Source: an uncultured Collinsella sp.
GTDB taxonomy: Bacteria; Actinomycetota; Coriobacteriia; Coriobacteriales; Coriobacteriaceae
NCBI GenBank assembly: GCA_900543615.1
Contig: UQSC01000113.1
Coordinates: 1-5,836 of the forward strand
Length of the DNA: 5,836 nucleotides
Direction of reading: 5' to 3'
The notes beneath the pieces are model-generated. The model saw only the letters and a list, made by a program, of their open reading frames with translations. It was not told the origin of the DNA and did no database searches. Each line of letters opens with the position of its first letter. The first letter of the stretch is position 1. Positions 1 through 5,401 of the stretch are shown one piece after another. The position numbers were made by a program, and so were the translations under genes.

Positions 1-35
1 TGGGGACGTTCCTTTTGTGCCGGCACCTGGGGACA
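1..35. repeat. Short TGGGGAC-type repeat cluster with GTGCCGGCAC palindrome
   Basis: TGGGGAC occurs at 1-7 and 28-34, and a third time at 48-54 inside the next element. TGGGGACGTTC is shared exactly by 1-11 and 48-58. A perfect 10-bp palindrome, GTGCCGGCAC, lies at 17-26. From memory, similar GGGGAC...TTTTGTGCCGGCAC intergenic repeats are common in Coriobacteriia and Firmicutes, sometimes near REP-associated Y1 transposases, but no transposase is present here. The element runs off the left edge of the window, so its true extent is unknown. Confidence 0.55.
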
Positions 36-40
36 CTCCT

Positions 41-96
41 TAGTCGTTGGGGACGTTCTTAAACGACTGGTCATTCAAGAACGTCCCCAATGACTA
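41..96. repeat. Inverted repeat, 20-bp arms, 16-nt loop
   Basis: The arms are 41-60 and 77-96. They are complementary at 19 of 20 positions, and the exception (G46 opposite T91) would be a G-U pair in RNA. The 16-nt loop contains AACGACT at 62-68, which is complementary to AGTCGTT at 42-48, so the left arm has a second, shorter pairing partner. No T-tract follows on either strand, so it does not look like an intrinsic terminator. It looks like a REP/BIME-type intergenic palindrome; its function is unknown. Confidence 0.7.
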
Positions 97-149
97 CCCG
101 CAGAATGAGCGTGGCTGACAGCCGGGCGACGCCGGTCCGCGTGGCGGCG

Positions 150-155
150 TATAAT
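150..155 (+). promoter_or_regulatory. Probable -10 box for recQ-gntR
   Basis: TATAAT at 150-155 is a perfect -10 consensus, placing the start of transcription about 25 nt before the recQ ATG. The hexamer at 16-18 bp spacing (around 127-132, CGACGC) is a poor -35, and there is no extended TG. The call rests on the -10 alone. Confidence 0.5.
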
Positions 156-178
156 CGGCGGCAGATGACTTGGACGTT

Positions 179-182
179 AGGA
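179..182 (+). promoter_or_regulatory. Ribosome binding site of recQ
   Basis: AGGA at 179-182 lies 4 nt before the ATG at 187. It is short and close but supports this start. The next in-frame ATG is codon 5 and has no better site. Confidence 0.5.
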
Positions 183-186
183 AATC

Positions 187-2166
187 ATGACCGATAGCAT
201 GCAGCAGATGGCGCTCGACACGCTCGGCGCCTATTTTGGCTACACCTCGTTTCGCCCGGGGCAGGATCGCATGGTCGATGCGATTCTTGCCGGTCGCGAT
301 GCGCTGGGTGTTATGCCCACGGGCGCCGGCAAGTCCATTTGCTACCAGGTGCCCGCGCTTATGCTGCCCGGCATCACCTTTGTGGTGAGTCCGCTGCTGT
401 CGCTTATGGAGGACCAGACCCGCGCGCTGCTCGCGGCGGGTGCGCGACCCAGCTATCTCAACTCCAGTCTTACTCCGGCCCAGCAAAACACCGTGCTCAA
501 GCGGGCGCGCGAGGGCCGCTATCAGCTTATGTATGTGGCACCCGAGCGCCTGCTCGAGCCACGCTTTTTAGCCTTTGCGCAGGAGGCCGCGGCCGACGGC
601 GGCATCGGCGTGCCGCTCGTGGCCATTGACGAGGCCCACTGCGTGAGCCAATGGGGCCAGGATTTCCGCCCCGCCTACCTGCAGATTCGCGAGTTTATCG
701 ATTCGCTGCCGCGGCGCCCCATCGTGGCGGCCTTTACCGCCACGGCGACCGAGCGTGTACGCGCCGATATCCAGCAAATGCTCGGCCTGCAAAACCCGGC
801 GACCGTGGTGACGGGCTTCGATCGCAAGAACCTCTACTTTGGTTGCGAAGAGATGGGCGACAAGGCCAAGACTGCCTGGGTGCGCGACTACGTGATCGCG
901 CATTCGAGCGAGAGCGGCATCGTGTATTGCTCGACCCGCAAGACGGTTGACGCGCTGGCCGCGGAGCTTGCCGAGGCACTGGGCCCCAGCGGCATTCGCG
1001 TTGGCCGCTACCATGCCGGCATGGGCAACGACGCCCGTCGCCAGAGCCAGCGTGCCTTTATCGACGACGACATTCAGGTGATGGTTGCCACCAACGCCTT
1101 TGGAATGGGCATCGATAAGCCCAACGTGCGCTACGTCATCCACAACAACGTGCCCGAGAGCATCGAGGCATACTACCAAGAGGCGGGCCGCGCTGGCCGC
1201 GATGGCGATCCGGCCAGCTGTTACTTGCTGTGGAACGGCAACGATTTTCGCATGCGCCGCTTTTTGATCGACCGCGGCGATGCTGCCGATGAGGCACTCG
1301 ACGAAGAGCAGCGCGCGTGGGCGCTCCAGAACCGTTATCGCCTGCTCAGCCAGATGGAGGGCTACTGCAATACCACCGGCTGCCTGCGCGAATACATGCT
1401 GCGCTACTTTGGCGACGAAGCCGCGGCCGAGCATGCGGTTGTGGCTGCTGCGGGCGGCACCGCAGACGACGCCGAGGGCTGCGGCAACTGCAGCAATTGC
1501 CTCACGCAGTTCGAGGTCGAGGACGTCACCGATATGGCCCGCGCCGCCGTGCGCTATGTGGCTACGCGTCCCATGCGCTTTGGCAAGTCGCTGATCGCCG
1601 ATGTGCTCCACGGCGGCAACACCGAGCGCATTCGCCAGATGCATCTGGACGAGGACCGCGGCTACGGTGAGCTGTCGAGCGAATCGGTCGGGCGCATCAA
1701 GGACATCATCGGCCAGCTGTGCGGCCGCGGCTATCTGGCCACCTCGCAGGGGCAATACCCGGTCGTGGGGCTGGGCCCGCGTGCCACCGAGGTCGAGGAT
1801 GAGGCGTTTGCCTTTACCGTTAAGCGTCGCGCGTCCAAGCGCAAGGCCTCGACCCGCGCCCGCCATGCGGTGGATCTGCTGCGCGAGGAGGCCGAGCTGG
1901 ATCAACGCCCGCGCGTGGGCGATGATGCCGAGCTGTTCGAGCGCCTGCGTGCCCTCCGCAAGGAGATCTCTGCGGAGCTGGAGATGGCGCCGTATATGGT
2001 CTTTTCCGACAAGGCCCTGCGCGGCCTGTGCCGCCTGCGCCCGCAGACGCGCGACGAGCTGATCCAGGTCAACGGCATTGGCGAGAAAAAAGCCGACGCC
2101 TTTGGCGAGCAGTTTATGGCGGCAATTGAAGAGTTTGAGTCCGAGCATGCGCGGGATGGAGCGTAA
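187..2166 (+). CDS. recQ: ATP-dependent DNA helicase RecQ
   Basis: A 659-residue superfamily 2 helicase that unwinds DNA 3'-5' with ATP in recombination and replication-fork repair in the cytoplasm. Visible motifs in order: motif 0 FRPGQ (22-26), Walker A MPTGAGKS (43-50), DEAH (148-151) leading into the aromatic-rich loop SQWGQDFRP (154-162), motif III FTATAT (183-188), and motif VI QEAGRAGRDG (331-340). A RecQ zinc site follows, with C399, C432, C435 and C438, then a winged helix at about 443-545, a basic linker (about 545-560) and an HRDC domain at about 583-650 that includes VNGIGEKKADAFG. It is longer than E. coli RecQ (about 609 residues), partly through an Ala-rich stretch of some 16 extra residues between the first and second zinc cysteines. 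The aromatic-rich loop has Gln where E. coli has His; from memory that is common in Gram-positive RecQ. Domain order is complete and no frameshift is seen. The family call is very secure. Confidence 0.97.
   Translation: MTDSMQQMALDTLGAYFGYTSFRPGQDRMVDAILAGRDALGVMPTGAGKSICYQVPALMLPGITFVVSPLLSLMEDQTRALLAAGARPSYLNSSLTPAQQNTVLKRAREGRYQLMYVAPERLLEPRFLAFAQEAAADGGIGVPLVAIDEAHCVSQWGQDFRPAYLQIREFIDSLPRRPIVAAFTATATERVRADIQQMLGLQNPATVVTGFDRKNLYFGCEEMGDKAKTAWVRDYVIAHSSESGIVYCSTRKTVDALAAELAEALGPSGIRVGRYHAGMGNDARRQSQRAFIDDDIQVMVATNAFGMGIDKPNVRYVIHNNVPESIEAYYQEAGRAGRDGDPASCYLLWNGNDFRMRRFLIDRGDAADEALDEEQRAWALQNRYRLLSQMEGYCNTTGCLREYMLRYFGDEAAAEHAVVAAAGGTADDAEGCGNCSNCLTQFEVEDVTDMARAAVRYVATRPMRFGKSLIADVLHGGNTERIRQMHLDEDRGYGELSSESVGRIKDIIGQLCGRGYLATSQGQYPVVGLGPRATEVEDEAFAFTVKRRASKRKASTRARHAVDLLREEAELDQRPRVGDDAELFERLRALRKEISAELEMAPYMVFSDKALRGLCRLRPQTRDELIQVNGIGEKKADAFGEQFMAAIEEFESEHARDGA
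2158..2161 (+). promoter_or_regulatory. Ribosome binding site of the GntR gene, inside the recQ 3' end
   Basis: GGAG at 2158-2161 lies within the last codons of recQ, 7 nt before the ATG at 2169. With only 2 bp between the recQ stop and this start, ribosomes ending recQ are well placed to begin the next gene, so translational coupling is likely. Confidence 0.55.
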
Positions 2167-2168
2167 CG

Positions 2169-2924
2169 ATGGCTTTCGATAGCAAGACCGACCGTACTGA
2201 CGTGTCCGCCGTGCCGCTGTACCAGCAGGTCATGGACGACCTAAAGGGCGAGATCGCGCGCGGCGTGTACGCTGCCGGCTCGCGCATTCCTTCCGAGATG
2301 GAGCTCGCGAAGTCCTACGGCGTGGGGCGCGTCACCGTGCGTCGCGCCATCGAGGAGCTGTCGCGTGCGGGGTATCTCAACCGCCAGCAGGGGAGGGGCA
2401 CCTTTGTGTGTGCGCCCAAGCTCAAGCGCAAGATTCGCCAGAAGGGTGACGTCCAGAGCTTTACTGAGGGTTGTGCTGTCAACGACATGGTGCCGGGTGC
2501 GCGTCTGGTGTCGCGCACGGTGGTCGCGGCAACGCACGAAGATGCGGCGTTCTTTGGCGTGGAGCCCGGCTGCGAGCTTATCGTGGTCGAACGCGTGCGC
2601 ACAGCCGACGGCATCCCTGTCATGCTCGAGAACAACGCCTTTGTGCTCGCCGACCATCCCTACCTGCAGACGCTTGCCGACAAGGACCTCACCGATAACT
2701 CAATCTTTGCGCTCGTTGCCGAGCATTCGGGCCGTGCGCCGCTCAAGTCCGACCCCTGCACCGTGGAGATTGCGCTTGCCGATGCTCAAGCGGCCCCACT
2801 GCTGGAGGTGCCGGTCGGCGAGCCGCTCTTCTATATGGAGGCGTACTTTACCGATGAGGACGAGCGCCCCTTGCTGCTCGGACGCCAAAAGATCGTGGGC
2901 TCGCGCTACGTGTTCGACATCTAA
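2169..2924 (+). CDS. GntR-family transcriptional regulator, HutC/UTRA subfamily
   Basis: A 251-residue DNA-binding regulator. The N-terminal winged helix-turn-helix spans about residues 15-82 and carries the family signature: PLYQQVMDDLKGEIARGVY at 16-34, then PSEMELAKSYGVGRVTVRRA (41-60) and GYLNRQQGRGTFV (68-80). The C-terminal part, about 95-247, has the UTRA effector-binding pattern: V(Q)SFTE near 95-100, the strand ELIVVERVRTADGIPVMLE (136-154), and LFYMEAYFTDEDERPLLLGR (220-239). UTRA regulators usually bind phosphorylated sugars, amino sugars or Amadori compounds, or small acids. The gene starts 2 bp after recQ stops, so it is probably expressed from the recQ promoter; no own promoter is visible. 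The gene downstream encodes an FrlB-like SIS protein and has repeated operator-like sites at its promoter, making it the likely target. The precise effector cannot be read from the sequence. FrlR is the nearest functional analogy, but the symbol is not assigned. Confidence 0.92.
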   Translation: MAFDSKTDRTDVSAVPLYQQVMDDLKGEIARGVYAAGSRIPSEMELAKSYGVGRVTVRRAIEELSRAGYLNRQQGRGTFVCAPKLKRKIRQKGDVQSFTEGCAVNDMVPGARLVSRTVVAATHEDAAFFGVEPGCELIVVERVRTADGIPVMLENNAFVLADHPYLQTLADKDLTDNSIFALVAEHSGRAPLKSDPCTVEIALADAQAAPLLEVPVGEPLFYMEAYFTDEDERPLLLGRQKIVGSRYVFDI

Positions 2925-2933
2925 CGTCCATAG

Positions 2934-2953
2934 ATAGAACAACATAGAACAAC
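2934..2953 (+). promoter_or_regulatory. Candidate operator copy 1: tandem ATAGAACAAC
   Basis: Two perfect 10-bp units, ATAGAACAAC, lie head to tail (2934-2943 and 2944-2953), one helical turn apart. This site is upstream of the -35 of the SIS-gene promoter. A near-identical tandem pair sits at 2996-3015. Such repeats at a promoter directly behind a regulator gene suggest a binding site for that regulator; this is inference. Confidence 0.55.
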
Positions 2954-2957
2954 TTTG

Positions 2958-2972
2958 GTGAAATGACTTCAC
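2958..2972. promoter_or_regulatory. GTGAA-N5-TTCAC palindrome over the -35
   Basis: GTGAA at 2958-2962 and TTCAC at 2968-2972 form a perfect inverted repeat with a 5-bp spacer. The right half is most of the -35 hexamer, so a dimer bound here would block RNA polymerase. It is an alternative or extra operator candidate; five-base arms can arise by chance. Confidence 0.35.
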
Positions 2973-2996
2973 GGGCGTTGCTACACGTGTTATAAA
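2968..2996 (+). promoter_or_regulatory. Promoter of the SIS-domain gene (extended -10)
   Basis: A -35 of TTCACG (2968-2973, 4 of 6 consensus), a 17-bp spacer, TG at 2988-2989 as an extended -10, and a -10 of TATAAA (2991-2996, 5 of 6). The predicted start is near 3003, leaving a leader of about 65 nt. The spacer also contains the 8-bp palindrome ACACGTGT (2983-2990). Confidence 0.65.
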
Positions 2997-3015
2997 TAGG
3001 ACAACATAGAACGAC
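2996..3015 (+). promoter_or_regulatory. Candidate operator copy 2: ATAGGACAAC-ATAGAACGAC
   Basis: This 20-bp site matches the copy at 2934-2953 at 18 of 20 positions. It begins at the last base of the -10 and covers the expected transcription start, a classic repressor position. The two copies start 62 bp apart, close to six helical turns, so proteins bound at both would face the same side of the DNA. Confidence 0.55.
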
Positions 3016-3036
3016 AGCAGGTACGAGCTGCCGTCG
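3012..3036 (+). promoter_or_regulatory. Leader hairpin of the SIS-gene mRNA
   Basis: CGACAGCAG (3012-3020) pairs with CTGCCGTCG (3028-3036) around a 7-nt loop: a 9-bp stem with one A-C mismatch. No T-tract follows, so it is not an obvious attenuator. It may stabilise the 5' end of the mRNA; its role is unknown. Confidence 0.35.
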
Positions 3037-3052
3037 CTCAAAGCTGCCCCAC

Positions 3053-3060
3053 AAGGAGGA
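3053..3060 (+). promoter_or_regulatory. Strong ribosome binding site of the SIS gene
   Basis: AAGGAGGA at 3053-3060 is a near-perfect anti-16S match 8 nt before the ATG at 3069. It fixes the start and suggests efficient translation. Confidence 0.85.
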
Positions 3061-3068
3061 ACATCAGG

Positions 3069-4037
3069 ATGAACGCACATGATCTGGTTCAGGAAATCAT
3101 CGAGCGCAAGGGCAAGATCGAGAACGTCTTTTGGATCGCTTGCGGCGGTTCGATGATCGACTTGATGCCGGCCAACGAGCTGCTCAAGCGCGAGGCAACC
3201 ACGTTTACCTCGACGGTCTACACGGCACGCGAGTTTTGCCTGATGGCTCCCAAGAGTCTTGGCGTGAAGTCGCTCGTCATCGCCTGCAGCCACAGCGGCA
3301 ACACGCAAGAGGTCGTCGACGGCTGCGAGATGGCGCTGGCCGCCGGTGCCGAGGTCGTTGCCCTCACCGACTGCGAGGGCTCCAAGATCGACAACGGCAA
3401 GTGGACTACCTGGGTCTATCCCTGGGGCGAGGGCGTGCCGCAGGCCGAGGTCCCGCAGGGCATCGGCGCCCTGATGGCTGCCGAGCTGCTCGACCAGCAG
3501 GAGGGTTACGAGGCGCTTGCCGACATGTACGCCGGCCTTAAGCAGATGGATGCCCTGCTGCCCGCTGCTCGCGAGAAGGTCAACGCCGAGCTGGGCGATC
3601 GCTTTGCCGAGCTCTGCCAGCAGCACAAGTTCTTCTATATCCTGGGCTCCGGACCCAACTTTAGCCAGACCTACGCCATGGCCATCTGCTCGCTCATGGA
3701 GATGCAGTGGCAGCACTGCTGCTACATCCACTCCGGCGAGTACTTCCACGGCCCGTTCGAGGCCACCGAGCCCGGCGTGTTCTACTTTGTGCAGCTTGGC
3801 GCGGGCGAGTGCCGCCCCATGGAGGAGCGCGCTCTTGCGTTCCTCAACACGCACACCGATACAGTCATGGTGCTCGATGCGCTCGCGTACGGCGTGGGCG
3901 AGGTGCCTGCCAGCGTGCGTTCGTTCCTGGAGCCGATCTTCTTCTACAACATGAGCTGCGAGCTGCGCGCCGCCCGCGGCAAGGTCTTCGACCACAGCCC
4001 CGAGGTTCGTCGCTATATGGGCATCGAGCAGTACTAA
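3069..4037 (+). CDS. FrlB-like double-SIS-domain protein (probable sugar-phosphate deglycase/isomerase)
   Basis: A 322-residue cytoplasmic protein with two SIS (sugar isomerase) domains. The first covers about residues 17-140, with ACGGSM (24-29) and the phosphate-binding loop SHSGNTQE (74-81). The second covers about 180-300, starting at FYILGSGPNF (189-198). The block LMEMQW...HSGEYFHGPFEATEPG (209-236) and the C-terminal DHSPEVRRYMGIEQY (308-322) match what I recall of fructoselysine-6-phosphate deglycase FrlB (SGEFRHGPLE, DHNPDERRYYGG). E224, H227 and H309 are likely active-site residues by that analogy. FrlB-type enzymes split phosphorylated Amadori products into glucose 6-phosphate and an amine; related enzymes act on glucoselysine or fructose-asparagine phosphates. 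Length fits the family (about 325-350). The gene is monocistronic: its own promoter, strong RBS and terminator. No kinase, PTS or transporter adjoins it here, so the substrate is uncertain; an amino-sugar isomerase/deaminase role is the main alternative. Confidence 0.85.
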   Translation: MNAHDLVQEIIERKGKIENVFWIACGGSMIDLMPANELLKREATTFTSTVYTAREFCLMAPKSLGVKSLVIACSHSGNTQEVVDGCEMALAAGAEVVALTDCEGSKIDNGKWTTWVYPWGEGVPQAEVPQGIGALMAAELLDQQEGYEALADMYAGLKQMDALLPAAREKVNAELGDRFAELCQQHKFFYILGSGPNFSQTYAMAICSLMEMQWQHCCYIHSGEYFHGPFEATEPGVFYFVQLGAGECRPMEERALAFLNTHTDTVMVLDALAYGVGEVPASVRSFLEPIFFYNMSCELRAARGKVFDHSPEVRRYMGIEQY

Positions 4038-4060
4038 TATACCGGGAATAACCTCTCACG

Positions 4061-4092
4061 ACGGGGTCTGCGCTGCGCGCGGGCCCCGTTTT
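4061..4092 (+). terminator. Intrinsic terminator of the SIS gene
   Basis: A 12-bp stem pairs 4061-4072 with 4078-4089 (two G-U pairs in RNA) around a 5-nt loop and runs into TTTT at 4089-4092. It begins 23 nt after the stop codon. The T-tract is short but the stem is very GC-rich. Confidence 0.8.
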
Positions 4093-4121
4093 GCGTTGTG
4101 GCGGCCGGATTCGTGTCTGCG

Positions 4122-4314
4122 CGAAAACGAAGGTGAATACTTTTCCGCGAAGTGAACGACCTATTTTGGACCCCCGAAGCATCCACACTTTTTGACGCCA
4201 AAACTGCAGGAAAAACTCAGCGAAACCGCAGGAAACGGCGTCTGAAAAGTGACGATGCTTCGGGGGCTCGTTTTTGCTCGTTCACTTCGCGGAAAAGTAT
4301 TCACCTTCGATTCG
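4122..4314. repeat. Large imperfect inverted repeat (~193 bp) between convergent genes
   Basis: The outer arms 4128-4159 and 4278-4309 are perfectly complementary over 32 bp. They extend outward by 4 bp (4122-4125 with 4311-4314) across a small bulge. Inward, after an 11x11 internal loop, 4171-4183 pairs perfectly with 4254-4266 (13 bp); after a 2x2 mismatch, 4186-4192 pairs with 4245-4251 (7 bp); and 4194-4199 pairs with 4237-4242 (6 bp). That is about 62 base pairs in one register, closed by a 37-nt loop holding a 13-bp direct repeat (4201-4213 and 4223-4235, 12 of 13 identical, AAACYGCAGGAAA). No transposase and no clear target-site duplication are seen. It could be a MITE-like element, an intergenic palindrome family, or a structured RNA. 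Short open frames crossing it look non-coding. Confidence 0.85.
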
Positions 4315-4319
4315 TAAGG
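4305..4319 (+). repeat. Direct repeat copy 1, CTTCGATTCGTAAGG
   Basis: This 15-bp sequence recurs at 4385-4399 with one change (T to C), exactly 80 bp away. The pair brackets the dehydrogenase terminator. Copy 1 overlaps the right end of the large inverted repeat. Confidence 0.6.
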
Positions 4320-4333
4320 GCACTGCGTGAGTC

Positions 4334-4375
4334 AAAAAAGCGGGCCGCGCCGGAGATTTCCGGCGCGGCCCGCTT
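4334..4375 (-). terminator. Intrinsic terminator of the dehydrogenase gene
   Basis: A perfect 17-bp stem pairs 4338-4354 with 4359-4375 around a 4-nt loop. Read on the minus strand it is followed by six T residues (AAAAAA at 4334-4339 on the plus strand, partly in the stem). It begins about 40 nt after the dehydrogenase stop codon. It is a textbook rho-independent terminator. Confidence 0.92.
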
Positions 4376-4384
4376 AGTATCGTG

Positions 4385-4399
4385 CTTCGATTCGCAAGG
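4385..4399 (+). repeat. Direct repeat copy 2, CTTCGATTCGCAAGG
   Basis: Matches 4305-4319 at 14 of 15 positions. It lies between the dehydrogenase stop codon and its terminator, so the two copies flank the terminator hairpin. Confidence 0.6.
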
Positions 4400-4416
4400 T
4401 TGCGGCAGCCAGCGGC

Positions 4417-5394
4417 CTACTTTGCGTCGTAGGCCTCGACGTCCCACCAGTCGAGCTGGGCGATGTTGTCGCGGATGTGCTGGCAGCTCTTGTGGAAGCC
4501 CTCGAGCTCGTACTCGGACAGGTCGAGCGTGTAGACCTCCTCGACGCCCTCGGCGCCGATCACGCACGGCAGGGAGGTAAAGATGCCCTCCTCGCCATAC
4601 TGGCCGGTCATGAGCGTGGAGGCGGAAAGCACGGCATGCTCGTTGTGCAGCACGGCGGCGCAGACGCGCGCGGCGGAGTTGGCGACGGCGTACTCGGTGC
4701 ACTGCTTGCCCTGGTAGGTCACATAGCCGCCCTTGCGTGCAAGCTCCTCGACCTCCATGTGGTCAAAGGCGTACTTGTCGGGGTTCTCGGCCTGAAGCTC
4801 GTTGAGGCTCTTGCCGGCGATGGTCGCGGCCTTAAAGGCGGCCAGCTGGCTAAAGCCGTGCTCGCCGATCATGTAGGCGTCGATGGACTTGGGGCTCACA
4901 CCGACCTTCTTGGAGATCTCGGTGCGCAGGCGGGCGGAGTCCAGGCCGCAGCCCGAGCCGATGATCTTCTTGGGATCGTAGCCGGTCAGGTGCCACAGCT
5001 CGGTGCACACGACGTCGCAGGGGTTGGAGATGCTCACGAAGATGCCGTCAAAGCCGGCGTCGACGATGCGCTTGGCAAAGGTGCGGGCGGCATCGGTGGT
5101 AAAGAACAGCTCGCCGTCGCGGTTGCCGGCGGCCAGTGCGACCTTGCCGGCAGCGTTGACGATGACGTCGCAGCAGGCCAGCTCCTCGTAGTGGTCGTAG
5201 CAGTTGACGATCTTGGTGTTGTACGGGACAAACGAAAGGGAGTCGCGCAGGTCCTGGACCTCGGATGTCACCTTGGCCTCGTTGATATCGCACAGGTACA
5301 GCTCGTCGGCAATGCCCTGCATGAGCAGGCTGTTGGCGACATGTGCTCCTACGTGGCCCTGGCCGACCACACCGATCTTACGCGTCTGGTACAT
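4417..5394 (-). CDS. NAD-dependent L-lactate / L-2-hydroxyacid dehydrogenase
   Basis: A 325-residue member of the lactate/malate dehydrogenase family, reducing a 2-oxoacid such as pyruvate with NADH in fermentation. It shows the nucleotide-binding loop GQGHVG (11-16), an acidic residue after strand 2 (D36, favouring NAD over NADP), the SISNPCDV segment (121-128), LDSARLR (151-157) with proton-relay Asp (D152) and substrate-binding Arg (R155), and the catalytic His in IGEHGFS (H179). The Arg of the mobile loop is R92. At the position where lactate dehydrogenases have Gln (AGAPQKPGETR) this protein has AGKVALAAGNR (82-92), so the usual discriminator is replaced by Ala. This loop and the ARKGGY segment (219-224) resemble, from memory, Lactobacillus/Weissella L-2-hydroxyisocaproate dehydrogenase. 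The start at 5394 is chosen because AAAGGA lies 7 nt upstream on the minus strand and homology begins at KIGVVGQG. Own promoter and terminator make it monocistronic. Family is certain; pyruvate as the main substrate is not. Confidence 0.9.
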   Translation of the reverse strand: MYQTRKIGVVGQGHVGAHVANSLLMQGIADELYLCDINEAKVTSEVQDLRDSLSFVPYNTKIVNCYDHYEELACCDVIVNAAGKVALAAGNRDGELFFTTDAARTFAKRIVDAGFDGIFVSISNPCDVVCTELWHLTGYDPKKIIGSGCGLDSARLRTEISKKVGVSPKSIDAYMIGEHGFSQLAAFKAATIAGKSLNELQAENPDKYAFDHMEVEELARKGGYVTYQGKQCTEYAVANSAARVCAAVLHNEHAVLSASTLMTGQYGEEGIFTSLPCVIGAEGVEEVYTLDLSEYELEGFHKSCQHIRDNIAQLDWWDVEAYDAK

Positions 5395-5401
5395 ATATGT
5401 A

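Noticed and set aside
41..96. Inverted repeat read as an intrinsic terminator
   Set aside because: No T-tract follows the stem on either strand, and the 16-nt loop is long for a terminator.
115..120. CTGACA as the -35 of recQ
   Set aside because: Good hexamer match but 29 bp from the TATAAT at 150-155, too far for a sigma-70-type promoter.
94..486. 130-codon minus-strand frame over the recQ promoter and 5' end
   Set aside because: Overlaps the recQ start on the other strand and has no recognisable motif.
568..2148. 526-codon open frame antisense to recQ
   Set aside because: It is a shadow of the GC-rich recQ codon pattern; the complementary frame encodes every RecQ motif, and the antisense product shows no recognisable domain.
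4122..4314. CRISPR array or insertion sequence
   Set aside because: The structure is one inverted repeat, not regularly spaced direct repeats; there is no transposase gene and no clear target-site duplication at its ends.
4152..4580. 142-codon plus-strand frame starting in the large palindrome
   Set aside because: It runs through the palindrome, the minus-strand terminator and into the dehydrogenase 3' end, has no convincing RBS, and its C-terminal half is Arg-rich shadow translation.
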